From: Arthrobacter sp. E3
Lineage (GTDB): Bacteria > Actinomycetota > Actinomycetes > Actinomycetales > Micrococcaceae
Assembly: GCF_017353415.1 (NCBI RefSeq)
Contig: NZ_JAFMPX010000017.1
Coordinates: 1-64,000, forward strand
Length of the DNA stretch: 64,000 nucleotides
Reading direction: 5' to 3'
The notes beneath the pieces were generated by a model. It saw only the letters and a list, made by a program, of their open reading frames with translations, searched no databases and was not told where the DNA came from. A program made the translations under genes and the position numbers. This document shows, piece by piece, positions 8,773-21,866 of this stretch (positions within the stretch are counted from its first letter, which is position 1; every line of letters starts with the position of its first letter).

Positions 8773-8835
8773 AATCGAATGCACAGTTGATTACAGTGTT
8801 GAGGCAAAACATTGCAATCAACTGTGCATTCGATT
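8773..8835. repeat. Perfect 20-bp inverted repeat forming a long hairpin
   Basis: Arms 8773-8792 and 8816-8835 (AATCGAATGCACAGTTGATT and its exact complement) enclose a 23-nt centre that can itself pair over 7 bp (8794-8800 with 8808-8814, one wobble). A five-T run overlaps and follows the right arm at 8834-8838. It lies 67 nt before the start of the DUF559 gene and 71 nt after the end of the downstream-strand neighbour, so it could terminate that transcript. Its AT-rich stem is unlike normal high-GC terminators; it could also be the relic of a small inverted-repeat element. Confidence 0.8.
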
Positions 8836-8905
8836 TTTGGAAGGATGCTGGCCGTGGGGGAAGTCCGGAACAGGGTGGAAATCAGCACGCCGGGAAGCGC
8901 GGGAG

Positions 8906-9640
8906 TTACTTGACGGGTGCGGGAGCTGGCCAGCCCTGCAGCTTCGGCAGTTCCACCGAGTCGGCGGCGGCCTCGGCTCGCAAACTGCCCATGGTGGGTG
9001 TGCGTCCGGCCAGCCAGGCGACGATGTCGGTCAGCATGCCGGAAATCGACACGGCGTTCTCGCCCGTGCCGACCGTCATGGGTGACAGGCCTAGCGGCAG
9101 CAGTTTCAAGTGGGTGTCAGCGGGCACGCGCGGAGCCAGGAATTCCAGCAGATACAGGCAGAACTCCTTGGACCACGTTTCGGGTCCGCGCCCCACCTGC
9201 AGGTCGGCCAAGTGAATGACAAGCTCGCGCCAATACGCCAGCGCACCGTCGCGCACCACGCCGTTGCGGTAGCTGATATGCAGCTGCCACTGCGCTTCCG
9301 AGAGTCCCCCCAGTGCGCCCAGAGCCCTAGCAAACCCGGCCGTGAGCGCCTGCTGGTGCTCCCGCGCGCCATGCCCGGCAGCCATTTCAATGGCCTGCGT
9401 CCGGCCGCTTTGCCCGCCGTCGTAGAAGTCAACCAATTCCCCGTTCAGGGCGTATTCAACCTGCCTGGCCACAGCGTTGGAAACATGGGTCAGATGCGCC
9501 AACACGTGTCCGCGCGTCCAGCCGGGCAGTTCCGTGGCGGCAAGGACGTCTTCGTCGCTGAGGCCGGCCAACTTGGAGCTCACATTGTCCGCAGCAGCCT
9601 TGAGTCGTTCCAGCAGCTGCGCATTTGAAATATCAGTCAT
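8906..9640 (-). CDS. Mycothiol-dependent maleylpyruvate isomerase-family enzyme (DinB-like)
   Basis: A 244-residue protein with an N-terminal DinB-like four-helix domain (GWTRGHVLAHLTHVSNAV carries the family's metal-binding His) and a C-terminal domain ending in a short Pro/Ala tail. It belongs to the MDMPI family, whose characterised member uses mycothiol to isomerise maleylpyruvate, but most paralogues have unknown substrates. No gentisate pathway genes are nearby, so the specific reaction should not be assumed. ATG at 9640 has CTGGAG 4 nt upstream. The 55-bp palindromic repeats begin only 10 nt upstream of this start. Confidence 0.78.
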   Translation of the reverse strand: MTDISNAQLLERLKAAADNVSSKLAGLSDEDVLAATELPGWTRGHVLAHLTHVSNAVARQVEYALNGELVDFYDGGQSGRTQAIEMAAGHGAREHQQALTAGFARALGALGGLSEAQWQLHISYRNGVVRDGALAYWRELVIHLADLQVGRGPETWSKEFCLYLLEFLAPRVPADTHLKLLPLGLSPMTVGTGENAVSISGMLTDIVAWLAGRTPTMGSLRAEAAADSVELPKLQGWPAPAPVK

Positions 9641-9650
9641 GCACTCCAGC

Positions 9651-9815
9651 CTAGACGGCCGAGGGGCCCACCGCGAGCCTGCGAGTGGTGGGAGGCCGTC
9701 AGGCGCTAGACGGCCGAGGGGCCCACCGCGAGCCTGCGAGTGGTGGGAGGCCGTCAGGCGCTAGACGGCCGAGGGGCCCACCGCGAGCCTGCGAGTGGTG
9801 GGAGGCCGTCAGGTG
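9651..9815. repeat. Three tandem copies of a 55-bp palindromic unit
   Basis: Units at 9651-9705, 9706-9760 and 9761-9815 are identical except for one base near the end of the third, followed by a 5-base start of a fourth. Each unit folds by itself: GACGGCC/GGCCGTC as outer stem and CCCACC/GGTGGG as inner stem. They lie between the argH terminator (9825-9859) and the MDMPI gene start at 9640. Confidence 0.95.
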
Positions 9816-9824
9816 CTAGAGCCG

Positions 9825-9859
9825 GAAATGCCCGCACCCCTCAAGGATGCGGACATTTC
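9825..9859 (-). terminator. argH: Terminator of argGH
   Basis: GAAATGCCCGCA (9825-9836) and TGCGGACATTTC (9848-9859) form a 12-bp stem with one mismatch and an 11-nt loop, 29 nt beyond the argH stop. No long T-run follows. Confidence 0.65.
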
Positions 9860-9888
9860 ACCGATTGCTTTCGAACGTACGACGCCGG

Positions 9889-12518
<2,630 letters not shown>

Positions 12519-12574
12519 GATTTTTCTCCCTTTGTTTGCACGACTCATCAGAGTGTTTTCAACGTTACCTCAAA

Positions 12575-12593
12575 GCATAATGCATGATTATGC
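12575..12593 (-). promoter_or_regulatory. Candidate ArgR operator (ARG box) for argGH
   Basis: A 19-bp near-palindrome with perfect arms GCATAAT and ATTATGC around GCATG sits in the 110-bp gap between argR and argG. AT-rich imperfect palindromes of this size are typical of ArgR binding sites. Assignment rests on sequence symmetry and context. Confidence 0.6.
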
Positions 12594-12628
12594 AATCTCA
12601 CTAAAATATATTCAGCCCGGGCTGCGGC

Positions 12629-13165
12629 TTATGCCCCGGCCCCTGATTCCGCCGCAAATTGCAGGAACCTCTCGGCTGCTTCCGCTCCCCCGAGAGGGTT
12701 GCGGGTGATGACCATGACGGTGTCATCCCCGGCGATGGTGCCAAGGATGGAGGGCATAACGGAGTGGTCGATGGCCAGCGCCAGAAAGTTGGCGGCACCG
12801 GGCGGGGTGCGAAGCACGGCGATGTTCGCCGAGGCTTCCGCCGTCACCAGCAGTTCCCCGCACAGCCGGATCAGCCTGGTGTCAAGCTGCTCCTGTGAGG
12901 ACGCCGCATGCACCCCGCGTTCCCCGCCTTCACGAGGAAGCGCGTAAATCAGGGCTCCGTCCGCCCCGCGCACACGCACGGCACGCAATTCCACCAAGTC
13001 CCGGGACAGTGTCGCCTGCCCCACCACCAGTCCGTCATCCGCCAGCAAGGTGGCCAGTTCAGCCTGGGAACGCACGGCACGGCTGTTCAGCAGGGTCTGT
13101 ACCCTGGCCTGCCGCGCGATTTTAGTTGCCGGCATGCTCACCGGAGTTCCCATGGGCTTGGACAT
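12629..13165 (-). CDS. argR: Arginine repressor
   Basis: ArgR/AhrC-family hexameric repressor, 178 residues. The N-terminal winged helix spans about residues 15-85 (SQAELATLLADDGLVVGQAT, then LSRDLVELRAVRVR, the recognition helix region). The C-terminal oligomerisation and arginine-binding domain carries ILGTIAGDDTVMVI, with the paired Asp that contact arginine. It sits 2 bp after argF inside the biosynthetic cluster, so it is probably autoregulated with the genes it controls. Confidence 0.94.
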   Translation of the reverse strand: MSKPMGTPVSMPATKIARQARVQTLLNSRAVRSQAELATLLADDGLVVGQATLSRDLVELRAVRVRGADGALIYALPREGGERGVHAASSQEQLDTRLIRLCGELLVTAEASANIAVLRTPPGAANFLALAIDHSVMPSILGTIAGDDTVMVITRNPLGGAEAAERFLQFAAESGAGA

Positions 13166-13167
13166 GG

Positions 13168-15478
<2,311 letters not shown>

Positions 15479-15479
<1 letters not shown>

Positions 15480-16408
15480 CACTTGTCATCCTCATCCGCG
15501 AAAATTTGTGTTCCATTGCCTTCAAAAGTCATCAGTTCCAACAGGACCGAGTGGGCGCTGCGCCCGTCCGCGACAGAGGCACGTTCCACGCCGCCGTCGA
15601 CCGCGGCCAGGCAGGCACCCATTTTGGGGATCATTCCTGCCTCAAGCCCCGGCAACATCTCGCGCAGGGCATTGGCACTCAATTCGCTCAGCAGCGACGA
15701 CTTGTCCGGCCAATTCGCGTACAAACCCTCCACATCCGTGAGGATGACAAGGCGCGACGCCCCCAGGGCCACTGCCAGGGCGGCGGCGGCCGTGTCCGCG
15801 TTGACGTTGAGCACCGTGGAGGCATCCCCCACCTCGGGGGCCACCGTGGAAATCACCGGAATCCGGCCGGCTTCCAGCAGGTCCAGGATGGAGCCGGGAT
15901 TCACGCCCACCACCTCGCCTACCAGCCCCAGGTCCACGGGCAGGCCATCCACCACGGTGCCGGTCCGTTCAGCTTGCAGCAGTGCACCGTCCTCACCGGA
16001 AAGCCCGACGGCGTAAGGGCCGTGTTCGTTGATCAGGCCCACCAGCTCGCGGCCAACCTGACCCGTAAGCACCATCCTGACCACGTCCATGGCCTCCGGG
16101 GTGGTCACGCGCAGCCCGCCTTTGAACTCGCTCTTGATGTCGAGGCGCTTGAGCATCGCGTTGATCTGCGGCCCACCACCGTGCACCACAACCGGCTTGA
16201 TCCCCACATGGTGCATAAAGACAATGTCTTCGGCGAAGGCGCGGCGGAGTTCGTCGTTGATCATGGCGTTGCCGCCGTACTTGACCACCACCACAGTGCC
16301 AGCGAACTGCTGGATCCACGGCAGCGCCTCAATCAGCGTGCTGGCCTTGCCCTGCGCGATTTCCACCGAATTCATCATGTCTTCCTTCAATCCTGTTGTC
16401 TCCTGCAT
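15479..16408 (-). CDS. argB: Acetylglutamate kinase
   Basis: Phosphorylates N-acetylglutamate in the second arginine step; 309 residues. It has the amino-acid kinase N-terminus [11 protein letters not shown], the substrate loop VVHGGGPQI, and a C-terminal nucleotide-binding region with ILTDVEGLY. Members with an extended N-terminal helix are usually feedback-inhibited by arginine, and this protein has such an extension, though that is inference. ATG at 16408 follows GGTGGAG; ATG at 16378 or 16375 are alternatives. A 174-bp structured gap separates it from argJ. Confidence 0.94.
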
Positions 16409-16452
16409 TCAAGCTCCACCCCCCGGCGGCGCCCCGGCTGTTCCAGTCACGC

Positions 16453-16550
16453 GGCGGGCCTGGCATTTTTGTAGCTCGGCGTAAAGGAGCCGCCCAAGGC
16501 CGCTAGCGGCCGACGCGTCGGATAGCCGGGCGGAAAATGCCAGGTCCGCC
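16453..16550. repeat. Large inverted repeat inside the arg operon (argJ-argB gap)
   Basis: Arms 16453-16469 and 16534-16550 pair over 17 bp with one mismatch. They enclose further symmetry, including a perfect 14-bp palindrome GGCCGCTAGCGGCC at 16498-16511 and CCGCCC/GGGCGG segments, so about 98 nt can fold into a branched structure. It resembles a REP/MITE-like intergenic element; alternatively it modulates expression of argB relative to argCJ. Confidence 0.85.
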
Positions 16551-16582
16551 GCCCAACCCAGCCACGGCAGGCGCCCGAAGCG

Positions 16583-17752
16583 TTAGGAGGAGTAGGCGCT
16601 GTTTTCTTCGACGTAGGCGTGTGTAAGGTCGTTGGTCCAGATCGTGGCCTCGGACAGTCCGGCGTTGAGATCGATCTGGACGGTGACTTCACGCGGGGTG
16701 AGGTCAACGAGGTCGCGGGAGTCGCCAATGCAGCCGTTGCGGCAGATCTGAACGCCGTTGATGCTGACGCTGATTTTGTCGGGGTCAAATGCTGCGTCGG
16801 TGGTGCCCACGGCGGAAAGGACACGGCCCCAGTTGGGGTCGTTGCCGAAGATGGCGGCCTTGAACAGGTTGGAGCGGGCCACGGAGCGGGAGACAATTTC
16901 AGCGTCGCGTTCGCTGTCTGCGTGGATGGTGGTGATGGCGATGTCGTGGCTGGCACCTTCTGCGTCCGCGATGAGGCCACGGGCCAATTTGGCGCAGACT
17001 TCGGTGAGGCCGGCGGTGAATTCGTCCATGTCGGGGAACGCTGTGGACGCGCCGGAGGCCATGAGCAGCACAGTGTCGTTCGTGGACATGCAACCGTCGG
17101 AGTCGGCCCGGTTGAACGTGACGCGGACGGCGTCGTGCAGGGCTGCGTCGAGCCCCTCGGCAGCAACTGTGGCGTCGGTGGTGATGACAACGAGCATGGT
17201 GGCCAGCCCCGGGGCCAGCATGCCGGCACCCTTGGCCATGCCACCAATGCTGTAGCTGAAGCCGTCAGCATTGACCGGGGACGCCCAGGACGCTTCCTTG
17301 GGGACGGTGTCGGTGGTCATGATCGCGGTGGCGGCGGCAGCTCCGCCGTCGTCCGCCAAGGCAGCAGCGGAAGCCTCAACACCGGGCAGGATCTTCTCCA
17401 TGGGAAGCTGCTCGCCGATCAAGCCGGTGGAGCAGACGGCAACGTCAGTAGCGGAGATACCCAGCACGGCGGCGACCTTTTCGGCCGTGGCGTGCGTGTT
17501 CTGGAATCCTTCGGGACCCGTGCACGCATTGGCGCCACCGGAATTCAGCACCACGGCGTCAACCCGGCCGTCACTGAGCACCTGGCGGGACCAGTGGATG
17601 GGTGCTGCCGCAACGCGGTTGCTGGTGAAAACGGCGGCGGCGCTCTTCCGCGGACCGTCGTTGACCACGAGGGCCATGTCCGGCTTCCCGGAGGCCTTCA
17701 GTCCTGCAGTGACGCCGGCGGCCCGGAAGCCAAGTGCTGTGGTTACGCTCAT
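16583..17752 (-). CDS. argJ: Bifunctional ornithine acetyltransferase / N-acetylglutamate synthase
   Basis: Ntn-fold enzyme that recycles the acetyl group from acetylornithine onto glutamate; 389 residues. The autocleavage site is in ATAIMTTDT, where the second-half nucleophile Thr starts the beta chain. The segment [12 protein letters not shown] is the family's oxyanion/active-site region. ATG at 17752 overlaps the argC stop as ATGA. Whether it also accepts acetyl-CoA cannot be read from sequence, but no separate argA was seen here. Confidence 0.95.
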   Translation of the reverse strand: MSVTTALGFRAAGVTAGLKASGKPDMALVVNDGPRKSAAAVFTSNRVAAAPIHWSRQVLSDGRVDAVVLNSGGANACTGPEGFQNTHATAEKVAAVLGISATDVAVCSTGLIGEQLPMEKILPGVEASAAALADDGGAAAATAIMTTDTVPKEASWASPVNADGFSYSIGGMAKGAGMLAPGLATMLVVITTDATVAAEGLDAALHDAVRVTFNRADSDGCMSTNDTVLLMASGASTAFPDMDEFTAGLTEVCAKLARGLIADAEGASHDIAITTIHADSERDAEIVSRSVARSNLFKAAIFGNDPNWGRVLSAVGTTDAAFDPDKISVSINGVQICRNGCIGDSRDLVDLTPREVTVQIDLNAGLSEATIWTNDLTHAYVEENSAYSS

Positions 17753-18795
17753 GGTGCTACTCCTTGAAGGGTAAGGCCAGTGGTCTCGGGCAAGCCGAGG
17801 GCGATATTCATAGACTGTACCGCCCCGCCGGCCGTGCCCTTGGTCAGGTTGTCGATGGCGCAGCAGACGATGACGCGGTTGACATTGGCGTCGTACGCGA
17901 TTTGCAGGGCTGCGTAGTTGGAGGCCTGGACGGATTTGGTGGAGGGCCATTGGCCCTTCGGCAGCACACGGACGAAGGGCTCGTCCTGGTAGGCCTTGGT
18001 CCACAGTTCGCGCAGCGCCGCTTCGGGATCGTCGAGTGCGGCAATGTCGGCGGAAACCTTGGCGGTGGCCGTGGTGAGGATGCCGCGGCTCATCGGGGCA
18101 AGGGTGGGTGTGAAGGAAACTTTCACGTCCAGGCCCGAGGCATTGGAGAGCCCCTGCTGAATTTCCGGGGTGTGCCGGTGCCCGCCGCCCACGCCATACG
18201 GGCTCATGGAGCCCATGACTTCGGCGCCGATCAGGTTGACCTTGGCAGCCTTGCCGGCACCGGAAGTTCCAGATGCTGCGACAATCACGACGTCGTCCGG
18301 TAGCAGCGCGTTCGCGGCGAATCCGGGCATGAGCGCCAGCAGTGAGCTGGTGGGGTAGCAGCCGGGGACGGCGATGCGCTTGGCCCCGCGGATCCGCTCA
18401 CGGTGGCCGGGCAGTTCAGGCAGGCCGTAGGGCCAGGTTCCTGCGTGCTCCGAACCGTAGAACTTCTCCCATGCGGCGGAATCTTCCAGCCGGTGGTCGG
18501 CTCCGGCGTCGATTACAAGGGTGTCTGCGGACAGTTGTGCGGCGATCGCTGCGGAGGTCCCGTGCGGCAGTGCCAGGAACACGACGTCGTGCCCTGAGAG
18601 GTTCTCCACGGTGGTGTCAACAAGGATCCTCTCCGCCAGGGAATACAGGTTCGGTGCAAGGTCCCCCAGCCGTGTTCCCGCGTTGCTGTGGGCGGTGATG
18701 GCCCCGATGCTCACGTCGGGGTGGCTGGCCAGCAGGCGCAGCACCTCTCCCCCGGCGTATCCACTGGCTCCTGAGACGGCTACTGAAATTGTCAT
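17749..18795 (-). CDS. argC: N-acetyl-gamma-glutamyl-phosphate reductase
   Basis: NADPH-dependent third step of arginine synthesis, 348 residues. The N-terminus [18 protein letters not shown] is the nucleotide-binding fold and [13 protein letters not shown] carries the active-site Cys. It is the first gene of argCJBDFR. No Shine-Dalgarno precedes the ATG, and a TATAGT -10 lies 7 bp upstream, so the mRNA is probably leaderless. Confidence 0.95.
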   Translation of the reverse strand: MTISVAVSGASGYAGGEVLRLLASHPDVSIGAITAHSNAGTRLGDLAPNLYSLAERILVDTTVENLSGHDVVFLALPHGTSAAIAAQLSADTLVIDAGADHRLEDSAAWEKFYGSEHAGTWPYGLPELPGHRERIRGAKRIAVPGCYPTSSLLALMPGFAANALLPDDVVIVAASGTSGAGKAAKVNLIGAEVMGSMSPYGVGGGHRHTPEIQQGLSNASGLDVKVSFTPTLAPMSRGILTTATAKVSADIAALDDPEAALRELWTKAYQDEPFVRVLPKGQWPSTKSVQASNYAALQIAYDANVNRVIVCCAIDNLTKGTAGGAVQSMNIALGLPETTGLTLQGVAP

Positions 18796-18801
18796 AAAAC
18801 G

Positions 18802-18829
18802 ACTATACAGCAGAATTATTCATTGTCAT
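18802..18829 (-). promoter_or_regulatory. argC promoter overlapped by candidate ARG box
   Basis: On the minus strand, ATGACA (-35, 18824-18829) and TATAGT (-10, 18802-18807) are 16 bp apart. Between and over them lies AATGAATAATTCTG, which matches half of the ArgR consensus TGAATWWWWATTCA well. Predicted transcription start is at or next to the argC ATG. Confidence 0.6.
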
Positions 18830-18924
18830 CGATATTTATCCATATGTTCTTGGGCCGTCCAGTTCTATGATGATGATGGGGTCCGCACCCCAACGATTCG
18901 ACAGCAACCTATTGGGAGTTCATC

Positions 18925-19899
18925 ATGACCGAGACCTGCAACGCCATTGTCGCCGCCGCCCCGGGCGGGCCCGAAGTTTTGAAGCTGGTACAGATCCCCA
19001 TGCCGTCGCCGGGTGCGGGTGAATTGTTGATCAAGGTTGCTGCCATAGGTGTGAACTTCATTGAAAGCTACCAGCGCGAAGGGGTCTACCCTGTGCCGTT
19101 CCCGTTTACACCGGGCGCCGAAGCTGCCGGGAAAGTGGTGGAAGTGGGGCCCGGTGTTGTCGATTTTGAGGCGGGCGATCTCGTGGCCACCGCCGAGGGC
19201 ATCAACTGTTACGCCGAATACGCCCTGGTTTCGGCGGATAAGGCCCTACGCGTCCCCTCCGCTGTGCCGCTGGATGTTGCCGCAGCACTCCCCCTGCAGG
19301 GCATGACGGCCCACTATTTGATGAACTCGACGTATCGGGTGGAGCCGGGCCAAACGGTTTTGCTGCATGCCGGCGCGGGCGGGGTGGGCCTTTTGCTGAC
19401 GCAAATGCTCAAGGAGCGCGAGGCCAGGGTCATCACCACAGTCTCCACCGACGAAAAAGAGGAACTCTCCCGCGTGGCCGGCGCCGATTCGGTGCTGCGC
19501 TATGCGGACTTCGCGGCCCAAGTGCGTGAGCTCACCGACGGCGTCGGCGTGGATGTGGTGTACGACGGCGTCGGGAAGGACACGTTCGACGGTTCCTTAG
19601 CGTCGTTGCGCACCCGGGGCACACTTGTGCTTTTTGGTGGCGCTTCCGGCCAGGTGCCACCGTTTGACCTGCAACGGCTGAACTCCGGCGGTTCGCTCAC
19701 GGTGACCCGGCCCAAGCTGGGTGACTACCTGCTCAATGCCCAGGAACGTATTTGGCGCTCCACCGAAGTTTTCAACGCCGCCGCCACAGGGCACCTATCC
19801 GCCCGTATTGGCATCCGTTTCCCATTGGCCGATGCTGGAGCTGCCCACACGGCGCTGCAGGGTCGAAAGACGACCGGCAAGGTCATTCTGGAGCCGTAA
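18925..19899 (+). CDS. qor: NADPH:quinone oxidoreductase
   Basis: Zinc-free MDR enzyme of the QOR/zeta-crystallin type, 324 residues, reducing quinones with NADPH. Visible are IGVNFIESYQREG in the catalytic domain, PGAEAAGKVVEVG, and the dinucleotide loop HAGAGGVGLLLTQ. It is more canonical than the MDR gene at 5609. It is transcribed away from argC and ends just before an array of 20-bp repeats at 19921-20054 that probably includes its terminator. Confidence 0.88.
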   Translation: MTETCNAIVAAAPGGPEVLKLVQIPMPSPGAGELLIKVAAIGVNFIESYQREGVYPVPFPFTPGAEAAGKVVEVGPGVVDFEAGDLVATAEGINCYAEYALVSADKALRVPSAVPLDVAAALPLQGMTAHYLMNSTYRVEPGQTVLLHAGAGGVGLLLTQMLKEREARVITTVSTDEKEELSRVAGADSVLRYADFAAQVRELTDGVGVDVVYDGVGKDTFDGSLASLRTRGTLVLFGGASGQVPPFDLQRLNSGGSLTVTRPKLGDYLLNAQERIWRSTEVFNAAATGHLSARIGIRFPLADAGAAHTALQGRKTTGKVILEP

Positions 19900-19920
19900 A
19901 GGCCTCACCCCCCCCAGTTG

Positions 19921-20073
19921 ATACTGCAGCAGGCGCGGGTTGGGCCTCTTGATTCAATCCATACTGCGGCTCCTGCGGGTGTCAGACTCGATGACCCGCA
20001 GGTGCTGCAGTATGAATTGCGGTCAGGGCGGAGCACCCGCAGGTGCTGCAGTATCGATGATGGTCGTCGATAC
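19921..20073. repeat. Array of four 20-bp repeats in opposing orientations
   Basis: Two forward copies (19921-19940, 19961-19980) resembling ATACTGCAGCACCTGCGGGT are followed by two inverse copies (19994-20013, 20035-20054), which share the same 20-bp core exactly. Copy 2 and copy 3 pair over 21 bp with two mismatches around a 13-nt loop. An extra GTATCGA/TCGATAC pair at 20051-20073 adds another hairpin. The array fills the space between the convergent qor and FUSC genes. Confidence 0.9.
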
Positions 20074-20077
20074 GGTC

Positions 20078-21043
20078 TCAGGCAGCCAGACCTTTTCTGC
20101 CTTGACGGCGCTGCTCCCAGCTGCGAAGAATCAATGCCACCACTATCGCCGCAGCAATGCCGACGATGGTGAATCCCACCCGTTCAACGGTCAGTTCAAG
20201 ACCGAGATTGTAGTCGCCCAGCGATGAGAAGATCAACAGCATGGGCGTCAGTGTCAGGGCCTGCATGATGTAGGCCCCTCCCAGGGTGTACCAAATCAGG
20301 AAGAACATGGACAGCGCCGCGACGATCAGGGCTCCCCAGACGGGCAAGAAGACAACGGCCAGCAACGCAATGATGGCCCCGAGGAAGGTGCCAACCAGCC
20401 GCCCATTCAAAGTGTCGCGGCGCTCCTCAGGCAGCGGCCGCAGGGCCATGAGCACCGTGACGGCAATCCAGTAGCCGTGGGGGATGCTGCTGGCAAGGGT
20501 CCAATACATAACCGCTGCACACAGCACGCCCACGGTGATCCCGTGTTCCCATGCGATGAACGTGTTGACGGGGCGGACGGGGGCCTGAAGCTTCAGGATC
20601 TTGGTGACCAGCCCGCCAACAACCCCTCCCGCAATGACCCACAGGCCGGCTTCCCACCAACTGAGATCAACCGCTCCGGGCCCAAAAAGAATGACGATGA
20701 TGGGTGTCAGTGACAGCAGGCCGGCCGAACGTCGATTCGAGGCGGCAAACAACAGTGCGGACAGCAGTATCAGCAGTGCGACAGCCCAGGGGGTCGACCC
20801 CGCCAGCGAGGCCAGGGAGCCGAGCACCGCAGCAATGAAGATCAACACGCCCGCCTGCTGTGGCTTGCTCACAGGAGTGACCGCCATGCCCAGCCCCATA
20901 GCCAGGCCAAATCCCATGCTGGCCGACGGCCCTGCCAGCACTGTGATCAGAATTGATGGGATGAGGATGGCCACCAACATCTTGAACGTCATGGGGAGCG
21001 TCCCTGGCATGGGCCGACTGAGCAGTGCCATGTTTACCGTCAT
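20078..21043 (-). CDS. FUSC-family membrane protein
   Basis: About 322 residues with many hydrophobic segments, the C-terminal half matching the fusaric-acid-resistance/aromatic-acid-exporter (FUSC) fold: HGYWIAVTVLMALRP followed by RLVGTFLGAIIALL, a conserved pair in that family, and a basic tail. It is likely an inner-membrane efflux component; substrate unknown. The start is uncertain: ATG at 21043 or 21031 gives a first helix, while a longer frame to 21205 begins in non-membrane sequence and would overlap the divergent gene at 21198. It has no periplasmic adaptor partner. Confidence 0.75.
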   Translation of the reverse strand: MTVNMALLSRPMPGTLPMTFKMLVAILIPSILITVLAGPSASMGFGLAMGLGMAVTPVSKPQQAGVLIFIAAVLGSLASLAGSTPWAVALLILLSALLFAASNRRSAGLLSLTPIIVILFGPGAVDLSWWEAGLWVIAGGVVGGLVTKILKLQAPVRPVNTFIAWEHGITVGVLCAAVMYWTLASSIPHGYWIAVTVLMALRPLPEERRDTLNGRLVGTFLGAIIALLAVVFLPVWGALIVAALSMFFLIWYTLGGAYIMQALTLTPMLLIFSSLGDYNLGLELTVERVGFTIVGIAAAIVVALILRSWEQRRQGRKGLAA

Positions 21044-21197
21044 CTCGATAGTTTGGTCGTCACAATAATCCGCCCTGCATGAGCGGAGAAGGCCAATTCT
21101 AGGGCATGTCTTCAGCATCAGCGAGGCACGGTCACCTCCGCCAATTCCAGCAGCACCTGCGAGACTTAATCGAACCGGGCCGTGCGAAGCTGGACTT

Positions 21198-21823
21198 ATG
21201 ATCAAGCTTGAGAGCGGGGCGTTTCAGCTCCAAAAGTCGCAGGGTGCCAACGGCTATGTCATTCCACTGGGCGGTTCCTATGTGGTTGTCGATCCGGGGA
21301 TGGCCATGGGTGCTAAGGCAGTCATCGCTGAGTTGGACACCGCCGGCATCCTTGGTGATGTGAGCCAGGTTCTGCTGACACATGGAGACACGGACCATGC
21401 CGGTGCCGCGCAGATGGTGGCGGCGGCGGCCGGTGGGCAGTTATGGATCGGTCGTGCCGATGCGGACATCCTTGCGGGACGCGCGGTCCCGGGCACACTT
21501 GTACGGAAACTATTGTCGATGATCATGCCGCCAAAACTGCCTGACACAGTCTTGTATCTGGGCGAATCACCGGGCTTCCCTCAGGGCATGACGGCTGTGC
21601 CCACTCCGGGACATACACCCGGTCATTTCGCCTTAGCCTGGGGCAACGCTCTCTTTTGCGGGGATGCAGCCAGGGTGCGTGGCGACGGATCACTGAAGCA
21701 GTTTTCCGGCCGCTGATTACGGACACCGACAAGGCGCTGGCGTCCACTGCTGTCCTGGAAGCGCTCGATGTTTCATGGATCTGCCCCGGCCACGGCAAGG
21801 TCACCAAACGTCAGCGGCGCTAA
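21198..21823 (+). pseudogene. MBL-fold metallo-hydrolase, frameshifted near the 3' end
   Basis: The first frame encodes 172 residues with the zinc-binding HGDTDH motif (LLTHGDTDHAG), PTPGHTPGH and FCGDAA, then stops at 21716. In the next frame, translation continues without interruption as PLITDTDKALASTAV and ends WICPGHGKVTK with a stop at 21821-21823, supplying the last metal-binding His of the fold. The shift maps to or near the TTTT run at 21702-21705 and can be undone by adding one base, removing two, or by -1 slippage. So this is either a recent pseudogene, a sequencing error, or much less likely programmed frameshifting. Confidence 0.8.
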
Positions 21824-21851
21824 CAGGCCCGGCCACCACGGCCGGGCCTGT
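21823..21851. terminator. Bidirectional terminator between MBL gene and pheT
   Basis: Perfect stem ACAGGCCCGGCC / GGCCGGGCCTGT with a 5-nt loop, between convergent genes. It begins at the stop codon of the shifted MBL frame, consistent with that frame being the original gene end. Confidence 0.85.
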
Positions 21852-21866
21852 CGCGACACCGGATAC

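Noticed and set aside
9651-9815. CRISPR array
   Set aside because: The 55-bp units are contiguous with no unique spacers, each is self-complementary, and there are no cas genes.
9868-9885. LexA box (TCGAACGTACGACG)
   Set aside because: Only the left half fits; the right half lacks GTTYG, and it lies beside the argH terminator.
16619-17767. 382-codon open frame on the plus strand opposite argJ
   Set aside because: Antisense shadow of a clear enzyme gene, no start context, and composition typical of a mirrored frame.
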